33,120 bases of DNA from assembly GCA_013115125.1 (NCBI GenBank), contig JABANN010000392.1:1-33120 (forward strand), in the 5' to 3' direction. The notes beneath the pieces are model-generated. The model worked only from the letters and a program-made list of their open reading frames with translations, searched no databases and was not told the origin of the DNA. Both the position numbers and the translations under genes were made by a program. This DNA comes from Perkinsus olseni (taxonomy: Eukaryota; Perkinsozoa; Perkinsida). Shown piece by piece: positions 1 to 9,088 of this stretch. The number at the start of each line of letters is the position of its first letter. Within the stretch, counting starts at the first letter, position 1.

Positions 1-2136
1 TCCCGAGAAGTTGAAGAGGGTTGGAGGAACGAACCTTCCGGTCAGGACGATCGTCTCCCCGCCGGCGTTGAAGCTCCAATCGGGTATGACTCCTTCTATT
101 GATACGTTGTGCTTCAGCCAGCCCTTAGAAGGGTTCCCCGGCAGCGAGGTGGCGTCTGACTGCAGCAGTCGTCGTCGACTACCACCAGAGGGATACTCGA
201 AGTGTCCAGGCTCTTGGCGCGGCTCTGAGCGTTTCCTAGGGGCCAGTCGTCTCGATGCCCTCCGCCAGACATCCCAAGATCCATCAGCGCACTTTTCATG
301 CAGTAGGCGGGCCGCGTGTTCGGTGAGGGCCAAAGGCGAGGTAGGGGCAGTCTGGTTACTGACACCTCTAGCTATACTAACAGGAACCTCTGCTATACCG
401 TCCAGTAGGAGGCTCCTTACCTCAGCCATCTGTAGGTCAACGGCAGCCAGCTTGCCGATAACGACATGAGCGGATATGTTGCTCGAATTGGAGTTGAAAG
501 ATTCCAACTCCCGCTGCAGCCCCACGGCCAACACCATGGGCGCGTTGCACTGGTACGTACCTCTCGGTAGGGCCGTAAGCCGACCGGGGAGCAGCTCATC
601 GAGCGGACTCAGCACGACCGAGCAAGAGTCCTCCCCGGTGGCCACATTTACTGCCTCAGCTTCCGCAACGAATCTTCCAGGCGGCCCGCAAGCAGGGGTC
701 TGCTGCAGCGTAACGGAGCTGTTCTTGATGAGCCTGATGATGCGGGCCCGCGGGACGATATCGAATGACACGACATCGCCTGAGGTGTAGCGGGGTTGGT
801 AGACATGGGTTCCGTTGATGAGATAAAGCACACTGATTGCCGTGATATTAGAGGAGGCTGGGACGACAGGCACCGGACAGTATACTGTATGGTCGTCCTC
901 TACTCGGACAGGCGACGGGCTCCCCAGACTCGGAGAGAACTCGCACCACAGGGAATTTGACAACAGCATGATCGGTGGCAAGCGGGACGAGTGACCCAGG
1001 CGAAGGTCCCTGGTGGTGTTATGGGAGACCGTGTAGAGGAACTTGAGGGAGGGGGCGAAGGAACGGACTGAGGGGACTTCGAACTGGTCGTAGCTCGCAG
1101 TTGGGTACAGCGTTAAGGAAGTTGCAACAGAGGAGGGTCGCCAGTTGGTCGGCTGAGGTACCGAGACGTCGTACAGGATCGTAAGCCTGCTGTCAACTCC
1201 CGGGGACTGACCCTTCTCTGGGGTTGGACAAGACACTGCGGTACCGTTGATCCGGATAGCTCGGGTGTGACCAAGCCCCTCGAAGTGGCACAGCAGACCG
1301 ACGTACCCTTCCAAAGGGAAGCCGCGACCCGAAACGGTGACCTCGCGATTGAGTCCAACCAGGCCCCACCTTGGGGCGGCCCCCAGCACTGTGAAGATGT
1401 CCTCAGCGGACAGGGGCAGAGGGCTCGCACCCGAGAGCCGGGCCAGCTCCTCCCCACTGCGCATCGCGATGACGTGCAAGTGGGGAGCGTACTGATGGCG
1501 ACTGTAGTTGTAAGGCAACAGGCACTCGAGCTCGGTGAAGTTGCCGTTCAGGCGCCCCTCGACCAGGACCTCACGCTGCGGGTCAGAGATACGGTCGAAG
1601 CCGCAGCCGAGGGACCAAGCCCCTACGTAAAGGGAGAAAGGTCCTGATATGATGAGAACTGTCTGAAGACCATAACCACTGTCCACTATCGGCAGAGACC
1701 GATCAGGCATGGTTACAGGGTAGCTTCTCAGGTTACTCGCCGTAGTGCTCACGTCGAAGAGTCGCACTGTCTTGAAATCGCTCGGTTGCCCGTCTTCATG
1801 TTGTACACTCCAGGAGCCATTGAGGGCAAGCTCACTCAGTAGGAAATCTCTCACCGTACCACTGACGAAGGGCAGAGGGCAGGCCGCCCGAGACTGGCCC
1901 GACCGAGTCCCGTTGACCTCGACGATGCTACCAACACTGATGTCCCTCCACTTGCACAGAATATCGGGGCCCGTCATAGAAGGAGGGTGTGCGGCCCAGA
2001 GAATCTCCACCAAGGAAAGACCGTCACTCGGTTGTATCGGGGATCTCAGCGAGTAAGTGGCATCGAGGACGACTGGGGCTGCAGCACTTTGTGCGACGAG
2101 GAGTAGTACAGACCACAATGAAGGCCCATTGAACAT
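1..2136 (-). CDS. Secreted IPT/TIG-like repeat protein, C-terminus beyond the window
   Basis: One uninterrupted minus-strand frame of 712 codons runs from an ATG at 2136 to base 1 with no stop, so the C-terminus lies outside the window. I checked the frame line by line. The N-terminus (MFNGPSLWSVLLLVAQSAAA) is a clear signal peptide with cleavage near residue 20. Around residues 245-310 a stretch with VTVSGRGFPL, then a Cys-x-Phe, then INGTAVSCPTP resembles an IPT/TIG immunoglobulin-like fold (GxGF turn, paired Cys, C-x-TP ending). A second such start is at about residues 682-706 (GGETIVLTGRFVPP). Several N-x-S/T sites fit a secreted or surface protein. No intron is needed, unlike most neighbours. 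The IPT assignment rests on motif spacing only; another beta-sandwich repeat is possible. Confidence 0.8.
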   Translation of the reverse strand, partial: MFNGPSLWSVLLLVAQSAAAPVVLDATYSLRSPIQPSDGLSLVEILWAAHPPSMTGPDILCKWRDISVGSIVEVNGTRSGQSRAACPLPFVSGTVRDFLLSELALNGSWSVQHEDGQPSDFKTVRLFDVSTTASNLRSYPVTMPDRSLPIVDSGYGLQTVLIISGPFSLYVGAWSLGCGFDRISDPQREVLVEGRLNGNFTELECLLPYNYSRHQYAPHLHVIAMRSGEELARLSGASPLPLSAEDIFTVLGAAPRWGLVGLNREVTVSGRGFPLEGYVGLLCHFEGLGHTRAIRINGTAVSCPTPEKGQSPGVDSRLTILYDVSVPQPTNWRPSSVATSLTLYPTASYDQFEVPSVRSFAPSLKFLYTVSHNTTRDLRLGHSSRLPPIMLLSNSLWCEFSPSLGSPSPVRVEDDHTVYCPVPVVPASSNITAISVLYLINGTHVYQPRYTSGDVVSFDIVPRARIIRLIKNSSVTLQQTPACGPPGRFVAEAEAVNVATGEDSCSVVLSPLDELLPGRLTALPRGTYQCNAPMVLAVGLQRELESFNSNSSNISAHVVIGKLAAVDLQMAEVRSLLLDGIAEVPVSIARGVSNQTAPTSPLALTEHAARLLHEKCADGSWDVWRRASRRLAPRKRSEPRQEPGHFEYPSGGSRRRLLQSDATSLPGNPSKGWLKHNVSIEGVIPDWSFNAGGETIVLTGRFVPPTLFNFSG

Positions 2137-3122
2137 CGATTGCTAACTAAGTGAGAGTCATCAGTATCCAAGGTTCCTGTCCGGATACCGGCGTGTCGAG
2201 ACGAAGCGCTACATTCTACTACCAACAATCTCACGAGCTGAGGAAAAGGAGGACACAACTACATCAGGAGGCTGCGCGATGGACAAGGCACAATCGAACT
2301 GTGTGCTGACAAGCGCCATCATACTGGCGTCCCGTCATCAACCTCAGCCTTCTATCAACCACTCTTCATCAAGGTCTCGTTCAGTATGAGTGCAAACCTA
2401 GGCCCGATCGCAGCTTCCCGCCCAAAACTCGTCAACTCGACTCGTCCCGCCCTGCCGATCAAATCTGGGCCATCGGACTGCCATCCACCGACAGCTGTGG
2501 ATTGCACGTCCAGATGCAGACAGAAAAACTACCCGGGTGGCAGAGGGTGGGCAAATTGAGCCAGCACGCTCACCAAACTAACAGATACACACGTACAATG
2601 GATGACGCCGCTGGTCACTACAACGGACAGGCGAGACAGATTACAGACCATATCAGTACGGAGCTAAGGTATAGCTAGGGGTCACTAGCCACCTGGGCGA
2701 GCGCGTCACGGACCAATGTTTGCACCACTCTACACTACACAAGTTTCGTGTAGGGTATCAGACAACATAGACACGTTACGTCCTACTACTACACTGTCCA
2801 CAACGAGAAAATGCAGTAGTGCTTGGGTGAGGTTCGTAGAGGTTCTCTACAGTACTACAGAACTCCCTGGACTGGTGCCAAAACATCAATTCGACTTGTT
2901 TCAACTATCGAGTGGCTGCACCTGGTTTAATCAGGGTGGTTCTACCCGCCTCAGAGGGATTGGTAAGGCCGGTTAGGATGTAGCTAGAATTGCACGGTCA
3001 AAAACGACGACCAGTGACTAGCTTTACTCAACACGAGCCTCGATCGGCGATGATGATGATCGTCACCATAACACTCACAGCAGTGCGGACATGACAGGAA
3101 AGAACATGGAGGCAAAAGCCCT
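2137..3122. other. Intergenic, no gene seen
   Basis: About 1 kb between the start of the IPT-like gene and the stop of the small membrane-protein gene. Only short overlapping frames without protein-like composition are present. It must hold the promoter and 5' UTR of the IPT-like gene, but no element could be recognised. Confidence 0.5.
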
Positions 3123-3654
3123 TCACACTCGCGTGAACCCTCCGTCCTTGATGCCAGCTGATCCCGACCTCACCTGAATCGCGCATGGATAACCACGTGG
3201 GAATCTTTGCGTTGCAATAGACTCACCCTTCGGATCAGCACAATGATAGCTAGTATCTGATCAACGAAAGTAGCGCGACCATCAGCGCGGGCTGCAGTCT
3301 TACGATTCCTATGAAAACGACCATCGTAGACTGCTTGATGTTGGTCCCAACTGCCCGGCCGCTAGCGTCGTTCGAGTAAGTGATACTCTTAGCCAATCGC
3401 TTCGGATTGACCGCAGTTGGAGGGCTGGGTGGCAGGCCAGCGTTCTGAGAAGGGCGTGGGTCTATCGTCAGCTCATCCTTGCTGCATCGGTACCCATCTT
3501 GGGCTATTCCTGTCGTTGTTTGGCGTACGAGGAGGCATGGCAGAGGTGCCGCGGCCCTTGCCATCCTCATCATCGACCACCCCTACAGCACGGGAGGGAG
3601 GTGGATACTGAGCGTGGGCGTCTTCCCTTGAGTGTGAATCTGAGCCAGACGAAG
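3123..3654 (-). CDS. Small single-pass membrane protein (4 exons seen, first exon missing)
   Basis: Four minus-strand exons join in phase: 3654-3494, 3444-3304, 3256-3227 and 3173-3123 (stop TGA). The introns are 49, 47 and 53 nt, with GTACCG, GTAAGA and GTGAGT donors and TCAG, ATCAG and TTCAG acceptors. The visible product of about 127 residues has a polar, Ser/Pro/Arg-rich first half, then a hydrophobic stretch (TMVVFIGI joined to ILAIIVLIRR across the 47-nt intron), then a short basic tail ending GIKDGGFTRV. That is the layout of a single-span, tail-side membrane protein. The first exon begins with an incomplete codon, so at least one more 5' exon exists upstream, perhaps in the 3680-4010 stretch. 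I do not recognise the family. The way an intron splits the membrane helix cleanly in frame supports the model. Confidence 0.6.
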
Positions 3655-4012
3655 CTAGGCACTTCCACTACGCTAGTCCAGTGATTGATAAATTAATTCG
3701 GCTTTTTTCATGGTCATCAGTCGTGCAAATCTCGAGTAATGCTACCACGCCAAGCGCTACTCGAGACCCGGAGGGGCCGCCCTGTCCTGTACGTTTCGGG
3801 CTATCTATCCAATGGTTGATTAGAACTGCCGAACTGATGGATTGACTAAGTTCATGGCCCTGACGGGCACGTCATTTTCGACCGCAGCAACTACCATTGG
3901 CAGCGGAGACAATCTTCCCGCCTTCCAGGCCCACTTTGACAATGAGTCTTTTGGTAGTGAGCTCGGGCACATTCTCACGGATGCTCTACTATCCAGGTAA
4001 GAAGTCAAGCAT
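3655..4012. other. Unresolved coding-like stretch between two minus-strand genes
   Basis: On the minus strand about 3855-3990 reads SIRENVPELTTKRLIVKVGL and onward in one frame, which looks like a genuine exon, but its donor and acceptor could not be placed. It could be the first exon of the membrane protein below it or a last exon of the His-rich gene above it. A GTAAGC donor-like site lies near 4060 in the His-rich frame. Confidence 0.35.
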
Positions 4013-5389
4013 TTAAGTCATGATCGCACGGAGGATCGTGTGAAGATGCTGTCGAGTTGGCAAACAGAGGTGCTTACCACCATGATCCTTCTGATGCTCC
4101 TCATGCGCCCAATGATAGTCATCTTTCCCTTGCTCCCAGCGATGGTCCTCCATACCGTGGTCCCAGCGGTGGTCCTCCTTGCCATGGTCCGAGTAGTGGT
4201 CGTCTTTTACACCGTGGTCCCAGCGGTGGTCATCCCAGCGGTGGTCGTCCATACCGTGGTCAGAATGATGGTCCTCCTTGCCATGGTCCGAGTGGTGATC
4301 TTCATGTACGCCGTGGTCCCAGCCGTGGTCCCAGCCGTGGTCCTCCTTGCCATGGTCCGGGTAGTGGTCGTCTTTCATACCGTGGTCCCAGCGGTGGTCA
4401 TACTCCCTATACTCCCAGGGATGGTCCCAGTGGTAGTCGTCCCAGCGGTGGGCATCCCAGGGATGGTCCTCCATTCTACGGTCCCAGTGGTGGGCCTCCA
4501 TCTCGTGTACCCAAGGGCGGCCTTCTACTTCTGGCCACCAACGATGGTCTGCCCAGGGATGACCCTCCATCTCATGGCCCCAAGGGTGCTCTTCCATTCT
4601 ATGCGCCCAAAATTTGTCGTCCATTCCGTGGTCCCAAGAATGGTCCTCCGTCCAATGCGACCAATGCTGGTCCTCGTGATGGTCCTCCCTCTCTTTCCTT
4701 GGTCCCCTGTCGGTTTCCTTCTGACTGGCTTTTACCTCATGAGAAGCTTCTTTCTCAACCTGTCCTCGCTTGTCCTCATCGTGGTCGTTGCCACGATCAG
4801 AATGCTCGTGACCTTGGCCATGACCATGGTCGAACTCCCAGTCGCCAGGATTGAACGACTCTTCGGTGTGCCTTCTGTAAAGTCCATCAACATAATCGTG
4901 AGCGCCCTCATGTCTCAGCTTCTCCAGGAACCCAGGGTGGTAGAATTCAACTTCCTTCAAGACGTCGTTAAAATCCCCAGAGTGACCAAGATGGTCCAAA
5001 AGCCTCATGACTTCGGCAAGATGCTCTGTTCTGTGCTCGCCAGGATGATCCTCGTGTAATTCGGGAAAAAGGATACGCCGGAAAAGGTCGAAAGCGGCTT
5101 CTTCCAGCTCGTGGTGACCAGGGTCGTGGTGACCAGGGTCGTGGTGACCTGGGTCGTAGTGACCAGGGTCGTAATGGTCCCTTTCCACGCGTTCGGGTGG
5201 GCGATCGGAGAAATCTTCCTCACGATACGGTCTGCCTGTTTCGCGAGACATCGATGCTGAGGAGTCTGATGAAGATGTATAAGACCTGAGCAGGAAAGAT
5301 ATTCTCTTCTTCATTCGACCCCGCTTCGATCTTGCGCCGAAAGAATCCGAGGGAATCGCTTGACATGGCGAGCGCGTATTGTTTCGCAT
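4013..5389 (-). CDS. His/Asp/Trp-rich repeat protein
   Basis: A minus-strand frame of about 458 codons from an ATG near 5389. An in-frame TTG-started extension reaches 5434 but is unlikely to be used. After a basic, Ser-rich head come five near-exact copies of a YDPGH/HDPGH unit. Next is a folded-looking acidic helical segment (ELEEAAFDLFRRILFPELHE and following, about 90 residues). The last half is an imperfect repeat built on WDHG, HRWDHG and KEDHHSDHG units. No signal peptide is evident from this start. His and Asp density suggests metal or polyanion binding, but that is inference only. The C-terminus is uncertain: DHGG is followed by a GTAAGC site near 4060, so the final residues ending LRAIMT may be intron read-through. 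The plus-strand frames over this gene are shadows of its repeats. Confidence 0.7.
   Translation of the reverse strand: MRNNTRSPCQAIPSDSFGARSKRGRMKKRISFLLRSYTSSSDSSASMSRETGRPYREEDFSDRPPERVERDHYDPGHYDPGHHDPGHHDPGHHELEEAAFDLFRRILFPELHEDHPGEHRTEHLAEVMRLLDHLGHSGDFNDVLKEVEFYHPGFLEKLRHEGAHDYVDGLYRRHTEESFNPGDWEFDHGHGQGHEHSDRGNDHDEDKRGQVEKEASHEVKASQKETDRGPRKEREDHHEDQHWSHWTEDHSWDHGMDDKFWAHRMEEHPWGHEMEGHPWADHRWWPEVEGRPWVHEMEAHHWDRRMEDHPWDAHRWDDYHWDHPWEYREYDHRWDHGMKDDHYPDHGKEDHGWDHGWDHGVHEDHHSDHGKEDHHSDHGMDDHRWDDHRWDHGVKDDHYSDHGKEDHRWDHGMEDHRWEQGKDDYHWAHEEHQKDHGGKHLCLPTRQHLHTILRAIMT
4127..4480. repeat. Imperfect tandem repeat encoding WDHG-type units
   Basis: Variants of a roughly 11-13 base core containing CCGTGGTCC, CAGCGGTGGTC and CCATGGTCC recur through this stretch, keeping a multiple-of-three spacing on the minus strand. 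They encode the WDHG/KEDHH repeats of the His-rich protein. Unit boundaries are degenerate, as expected for an old, drifting coding minisatellite. Confidence 0.7.
5113..5175. repeat. 15-base coding minisatellite (D-P-G-H units)
   Basis: Four to five tandem copies of a 15-base unit (plus-strand core GTGGTGACCAGGGTC) encode HHDPG on the minus strand. Copies are nearly identical, so this array is younger than the WDHG repeats of the same gene. Confidence 0.8.
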
Positions 5390-5652
5390 TTTTTCAGAAT
5401 TTGCAAGATTATGGTGGTCTCTTCCTGTGAACAAGCTTTAGGCTAGGCAGCTGACTAGTGGCTTTGAACGCGTTCTCTGAGAGAGTCGTCCGTCGGCTGA
5501 GAACTTCAGCTCGCACTGTGACGAGAATCTTTGGGGTATCTTTGTCGACCTTGGAAGATACAGAAGGGGTTGATTTAAGTCTTCCCACCAGGAGTGTTGA
5601 TAATCTGTTGTTCCCTCGACCGGAGTGAGCACCTCTCGGATACCCCTACATC
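5390..5652. promoter_or_regulatory. Divergent promoter region between His-rich gene and PRPP synthetase
   Basis: About 260 bases separate the start codons of two divergently transcribed genes, so both promoters and 5' leaders must lie here or very near. No TATA-like box or spliced-leader acceptor could be picked with confidence. Confidence 0.4.
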
Positions 5653-7772
5653 ATGCTAGCGAGTCGAAGCGGATTGAAACTGGCTGCAGCGCCCTTCGCC
5701 GCGGCCACCCCGGCCCTCAGAGCCTTCTCCACCAGAGCAACAACAGCGTCCTCTGCAGCAGCGGCATCGTCCAGGTTCGGCTGGCGGCAGACGGCCGATA
5801 ATAACAGGAAGCGCCTAGGGGTGAGATTACCAGAAGGAAAAGGGCGTTTTATGGTATCCTTTAGATGATCTTCGCCGGAAGCGCTGCCTTGTTCGCTGGT
5901 GGCCTTGCTGTTAACAATTCCCTCAGCAGCCGTATCAGTCAGTGCGAGACGGCTAATGTCTCCAAGGAGGACCCTATGTGAGTAGCCCTCTTTTCAGTGG
6001 ACAAACCACAGCGGGAATGATCTTAGGTACCGTAGTAAGGAGAACAAACCGGTGCAGAAGCCGCATGAGGGCGAGCCTCATCACGAGGAGATCACCGTTT
6101 TCGCTGGTAGTGTGCGGGGCCTTGAGCGGAGAGAATCTAGGTGCCTTCTAGAGTGGGTGGAGGTCGTCCAGTTCGACAAATTCTGAGACTCAGAAACGAT
6201 TCTGAACTAGATTTTTACTCGTTGAATAATTCGGTTTCAGAATCGACTCTGATTTTCAGAATTGGTTCATTGAACGCCCCTTCGTAAGAGGTGAAGATCT
6301 TCTGATGATCGGTCTATTATCATTAGTGAATATTGATAGATAACTAGAGAGATGAAATTGTGAGGGTTGACGCTGCCAGGTAGTGCCAACAGGAAGCTGG
6401 CCGAGAGTATTTGCGAGCATCTCGGCACTCACCTGGGCAAGGTGGCCCTCGGTCGCTTCGCCGACGGTGAGGTCAGTCTCCGTATCCAAGAGAGCATTCG
6501 AGGGAAGGATGTCTACCTGGTTCAACCCACTTCTCCTCCGGTGAACGAGAATCTCATGGAGCTTCTGCTGATGATCTCGACCTGCCGAAGGGTAGTAGCG
6601 TCTTCTAAGGAGGGCTGCTGGGCGACTGTCGTTGGCAGGCCTCGGCGAAGCGGATTACAGCGGTGGTGCCTTACTATGGCTACGCTCGACAAGATCGCAA
6701 GATGAGCAGTCGGGTTCCTATTTCCGCTGCTGATGTGGCACGGTAGTGCGGACGACCAATGGCGAGGCCTCAGAGGTGTTGGTCAGGTTGTTGGAGACCA
6801 TGGGAGTTGACAGGGTCGTGGCAGTGGACCTTCATTGTGGACAGATTCAGGTAGGGTATTGTACGGGTTTAAATTAATATCTTATAGTACCAAATTCCTG
6901 TATTAACTTTATTCTATAATTATAACTTATGATGATGCCTTTATGATGATAATAGTTTTTGATACGGGTATCTTGAGGTTGAGCTTGGTCTTTAGGGATT
7001 CTTCGGACCCCGCGTGCCGGTGGACAACCTTGAGGCCCAAGTGATTGGTCTGGAGTACTTCCTCACCAAGCCTCTTGTGAAGCCTGTCATTGTCTCTCCT
7101 GATGCTGGTACGTCGCTTGCTGCTATTCGGGCCTGCCTCGTGATGCGTGCACTTCAGGTGGAGTGTATCGCGCCCGTAAGTTCCAGGAGGGCCTTATCAA
7201 CCACGGTATCGAGGACGTCGCCATCGCTATGCTCATCAAGCAGAGGGATCGTCCGAACCAGGTTAGACGGCGGCGCGGTTGTATCCTAAGGAGGGTCCTC
7301 GCGTCAGGTTGCCCGCATGGATCTAGTCGGCCAAGTGGCGGGTAGTGACTGCATCATTGTGGACGATATGATCGACACGGCTGGCACTCTGTGTGAGGCA
7401 GCTAGGGAGCTCAAGAAGCATGGCGCGTTGCGTGTCTTCGCTTTCGCTACTCATGGCTTGCTCAGCGGCCCGGCTAAGGTACTAGACAACAGGGGGATCT
7501 AAGTGCTACTAGACTGCTTATCGTGCTTTAGGCTCGTATCCAAGCGTCGCCTTTGGAAGAGGTTATTGTTACTGACAGTATCCAGCACAACCCTGAGGAC
7601 TCTAAGGAGTGCCCTAAGGTAGGGGTCTTGCAGCAGCCAGGCCCCTTCTCAAGTGGTATCTTTTGCTCAGTTAACGCAGCTGTCCATCGCCGTACTCATC
7701 GCGGACGCCATCCGAAGGATCCATCAGAAGGAGAGTCTTCACGATCTCTTCGGCGTATCTCCCGAGGCGTAG
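5653..7772 (+). CDS. PRPS: Ribose-phosphate pyrophosphokinase, organelle-targeted, 11 exons
   Basis: Makes PRPP from ribose-5-phosphate and ATP for nucleotide, His and Trp synthesis. Exons: 5653-5820, 5865-5977, 6027-6106, 6380-6591, 6639-6742, 6787-6850, 6996-7107, 7158-7261, 7308-7478, 7532-7618 and 7671-7772, giving 1317 nt and 438 residues with every phase matching. Eight of ten introns are 44-53 nt. Family signatures in order: [14 protein letters not shown] start (about residue 114), [51 protein letters not shown], the PRPP loop [12 protein letters not shown] (about 336-347), SGPA and the VTDSI region. The catalytic part matches the usual ~310-320 residues. The extra ~115 N-terminal residues are an Arg/Ala/Ser presequence ([15 protein letters not shown]) followed by a hydrophobic segment starting [16 protein letters not shown] (57-72). 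That fits mitochondrial import with membrane anchoring; a plastid-type leader is an alternative. Confidence 0.93.
6107..6379 (+). other. Long palindrome-bearing intron of the PRPP synthetase gene
   Basis: This 273-nt intron is far longer than most of its siblings. It contains a 7-bp palindrome with a one-base spacer (6181-6195) followed by further direct and inverted copies of the same TTCTGA/TCAGAA core, including 10-bp arms (CGATTCTGAA near 6197 and TTCAGAATCG near 6235). Confidence 0.7.
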
Positions 7773-7807
7773 TAGGCTCGCCGGAAAGTGTAGATGACAG
7801 CAGTGAA

Positions 7808-7855
<48 letters not shown>
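7808..7855 (+). repeat. (GAT)16 microsatellite
   Basis: Sixteen perfect GAT units, 36 bases past the stop codon of the PRPP synthetase gene, probably in its 3' UTR. Confidence 0.95.
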
Positions 7856-7856
<1 letters not shown>

Positions 7857-8151
7857 TTAATGAATTTTCTTGTTACAATCTGTGCAGGAGGAATGTTCAA
7901 CGACTAACTGTATCGCAGTGTGACGTGTGTCTCAACAATATTAGCAGCTGCTTCTCTCGGGTAGTGGTTTCAGCGTTCGAGTCGTTGAGTTCAGTCCCGT
8001 ACATCGTCATCATCAACTTTCCTGGGAGCTGGAAGCCTCACAACCTCAGAGCCCGTCTGGGTACTGGCCCTTTTCAAAGCTCGCGCGGTTTTTGTGGGGC
8101 TCGGGTGAACGCAACAGAGGAAACTTGAGAAGAGGTAAATACGCGACAAAG
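7856..8151. other. Convergent intergenic stretch
   Basis: About 300 bases between the 3' ends of the PRPP synthetase gene (plus) and the Myb-like gene (minus). No further gene was seen. Confidence 0.5.
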
Positions 8152-8430
8152 TCACTCAGTCAGAACCCATACCCTACCGGATGGGCTGGCGCCGATCTGC
8201 CGAACAACGATCTCACCCTTCTTCTGCAAGCGACGGAAATGGTCACGCAGCTTCTCGGCAGTTCTGCAAGGCGCGAACCTTGCGAGAGACGAGTGGCGTT
8301 GGACGCCACGGAGTAGGTCTTTCGTCTCCTCCCGGGTCCATCGTTTATAAGCCGGTTTTCCCTTGGCGATAAACGAAGTGCCTCCCTGTATCGTTATCGA
8401 CACCATTGGAGGCTGAGCTGGTTCTGGCAT
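8152..8430 (-). CDS. Single-domain Myb/SANT-like DNA-binding protein
   Basis: A 92-residue intronless frame. The central part reads YKRWTREETKDLLRGVQRHS, then FAPCRTAEKLRDHFRRLQKKGEI. This follows the Myb/SANT pattern of W-T-x-E-E at the start of helix 1, a hydrophobic L-L-x-G-V helix, an F-x-x-R-T turn and an L-x-D-x-x-R-x-L recognition helix, similar in outline to telobox-type Myb repeats. The protein is short, so it is either a one-repeat factor or the last exon of a longer gene with an upstream exon in 8431-8700. The ATG at 8430 is the only in-frame Met before the domain. It lies convergent with the PRPP synthetase gene and its start faces the tRNA gene. The target sequence is unknown. 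Confidence 0.6.
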   Translation of the reverse strand: MPEPAQPPMVSITIQGGTSFIAKGKPAYKRWTREETKDLLRGVQRHSSLARFAPCRTAEKLRDHFRRLQKKGEIVVRQIGASPSGRVWVLTE

Positions 8431-8704
8431 ATTGAACGTGGATTGTGTTTGTGTGGCCGACGGCCACTCGGGGTCCCAAAGACCGCTTCGTTTCGGATTT
8501 CGTACAGCTAATCGAGGTTGTGTTGTTTGTCTACGCCGCCGACTCGGGGAATAAACCGGTCACTCTTGTCCAGAGGATATCAACTGCTCTGTTATGTTGA
8601 TGCTCCACGCTTGCCACCGTCCCTTTGGTAAGAGTAAACGATGTTGTGGAGAAGAACTACACCTGTAGATCCGGCAGCGCCCGGTTCGTGGGTGATTAAT
8701 CGTA

Positions 8705-8786
8705 GACAGCGTGTCCGAGTGGTTAAGGAGGTGGACTAGAAATCCACTGGGCTCTGCCCGCGCAGGTTCGAATCCTGCCGCTGTCG
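8705..8786 (+). tRNA. tRNA-Ser (anticodon AGA)
   Basis: A complete type II tRNA. It has a perfect 7-bp acceptor stem (GACAGCG with CGCTGTC at 8779-8785), a D arm with GTGGTTAAGG, an anticodon stem GTGGA/TCCAC around loop CTAGAAA, a long variable arm (GGGC/GCCC) and a T arm GCAGG-TTCGAAT-CCTGC. No intron; CCA is not encoded. Confidence 0.96.
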
Positions 8787-9088
8787 TTTACGGCAGGTCT
8801 ACGTATCATTGCGATAACGTCGATGCGAGAGGATTGTCTTATCACATGACATTGAATGTTACGGTTGGACCCGAGTTGAAGAATGACGTTCTACCAAATC
8901 TGCGCGGGTTGGGCTCGTGTGCCAGTCGCAATAACAACTCCAACACAAGGCAGTGCGTAGGACAACGGACAACGGAAGTGGGCACAAGCTCATGCGGTGA
9001 TAGTATGAAAGCCATCCCATCGAGCGACGCTCAAGGCTTGAACTGCCCAGATGCTCGAGGCCGCTAGAAAGATCCAGCCTGGAGGACC

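Noticed and set aside
4040-5059. Long plus-strand frames of 339 and 265 codons
   Set aside because: They are antisense to the His-rich repeat protein. Their apparent protein is a monotonous V/P/L or G/P pattern produced by the repeat.
7553-8128. 191-codon plus-strand frame with a long Asp run
   Set aside because: It reads the last PRPP synthetase exons out of frame, then the GAT microsatellite in the 3' flank.
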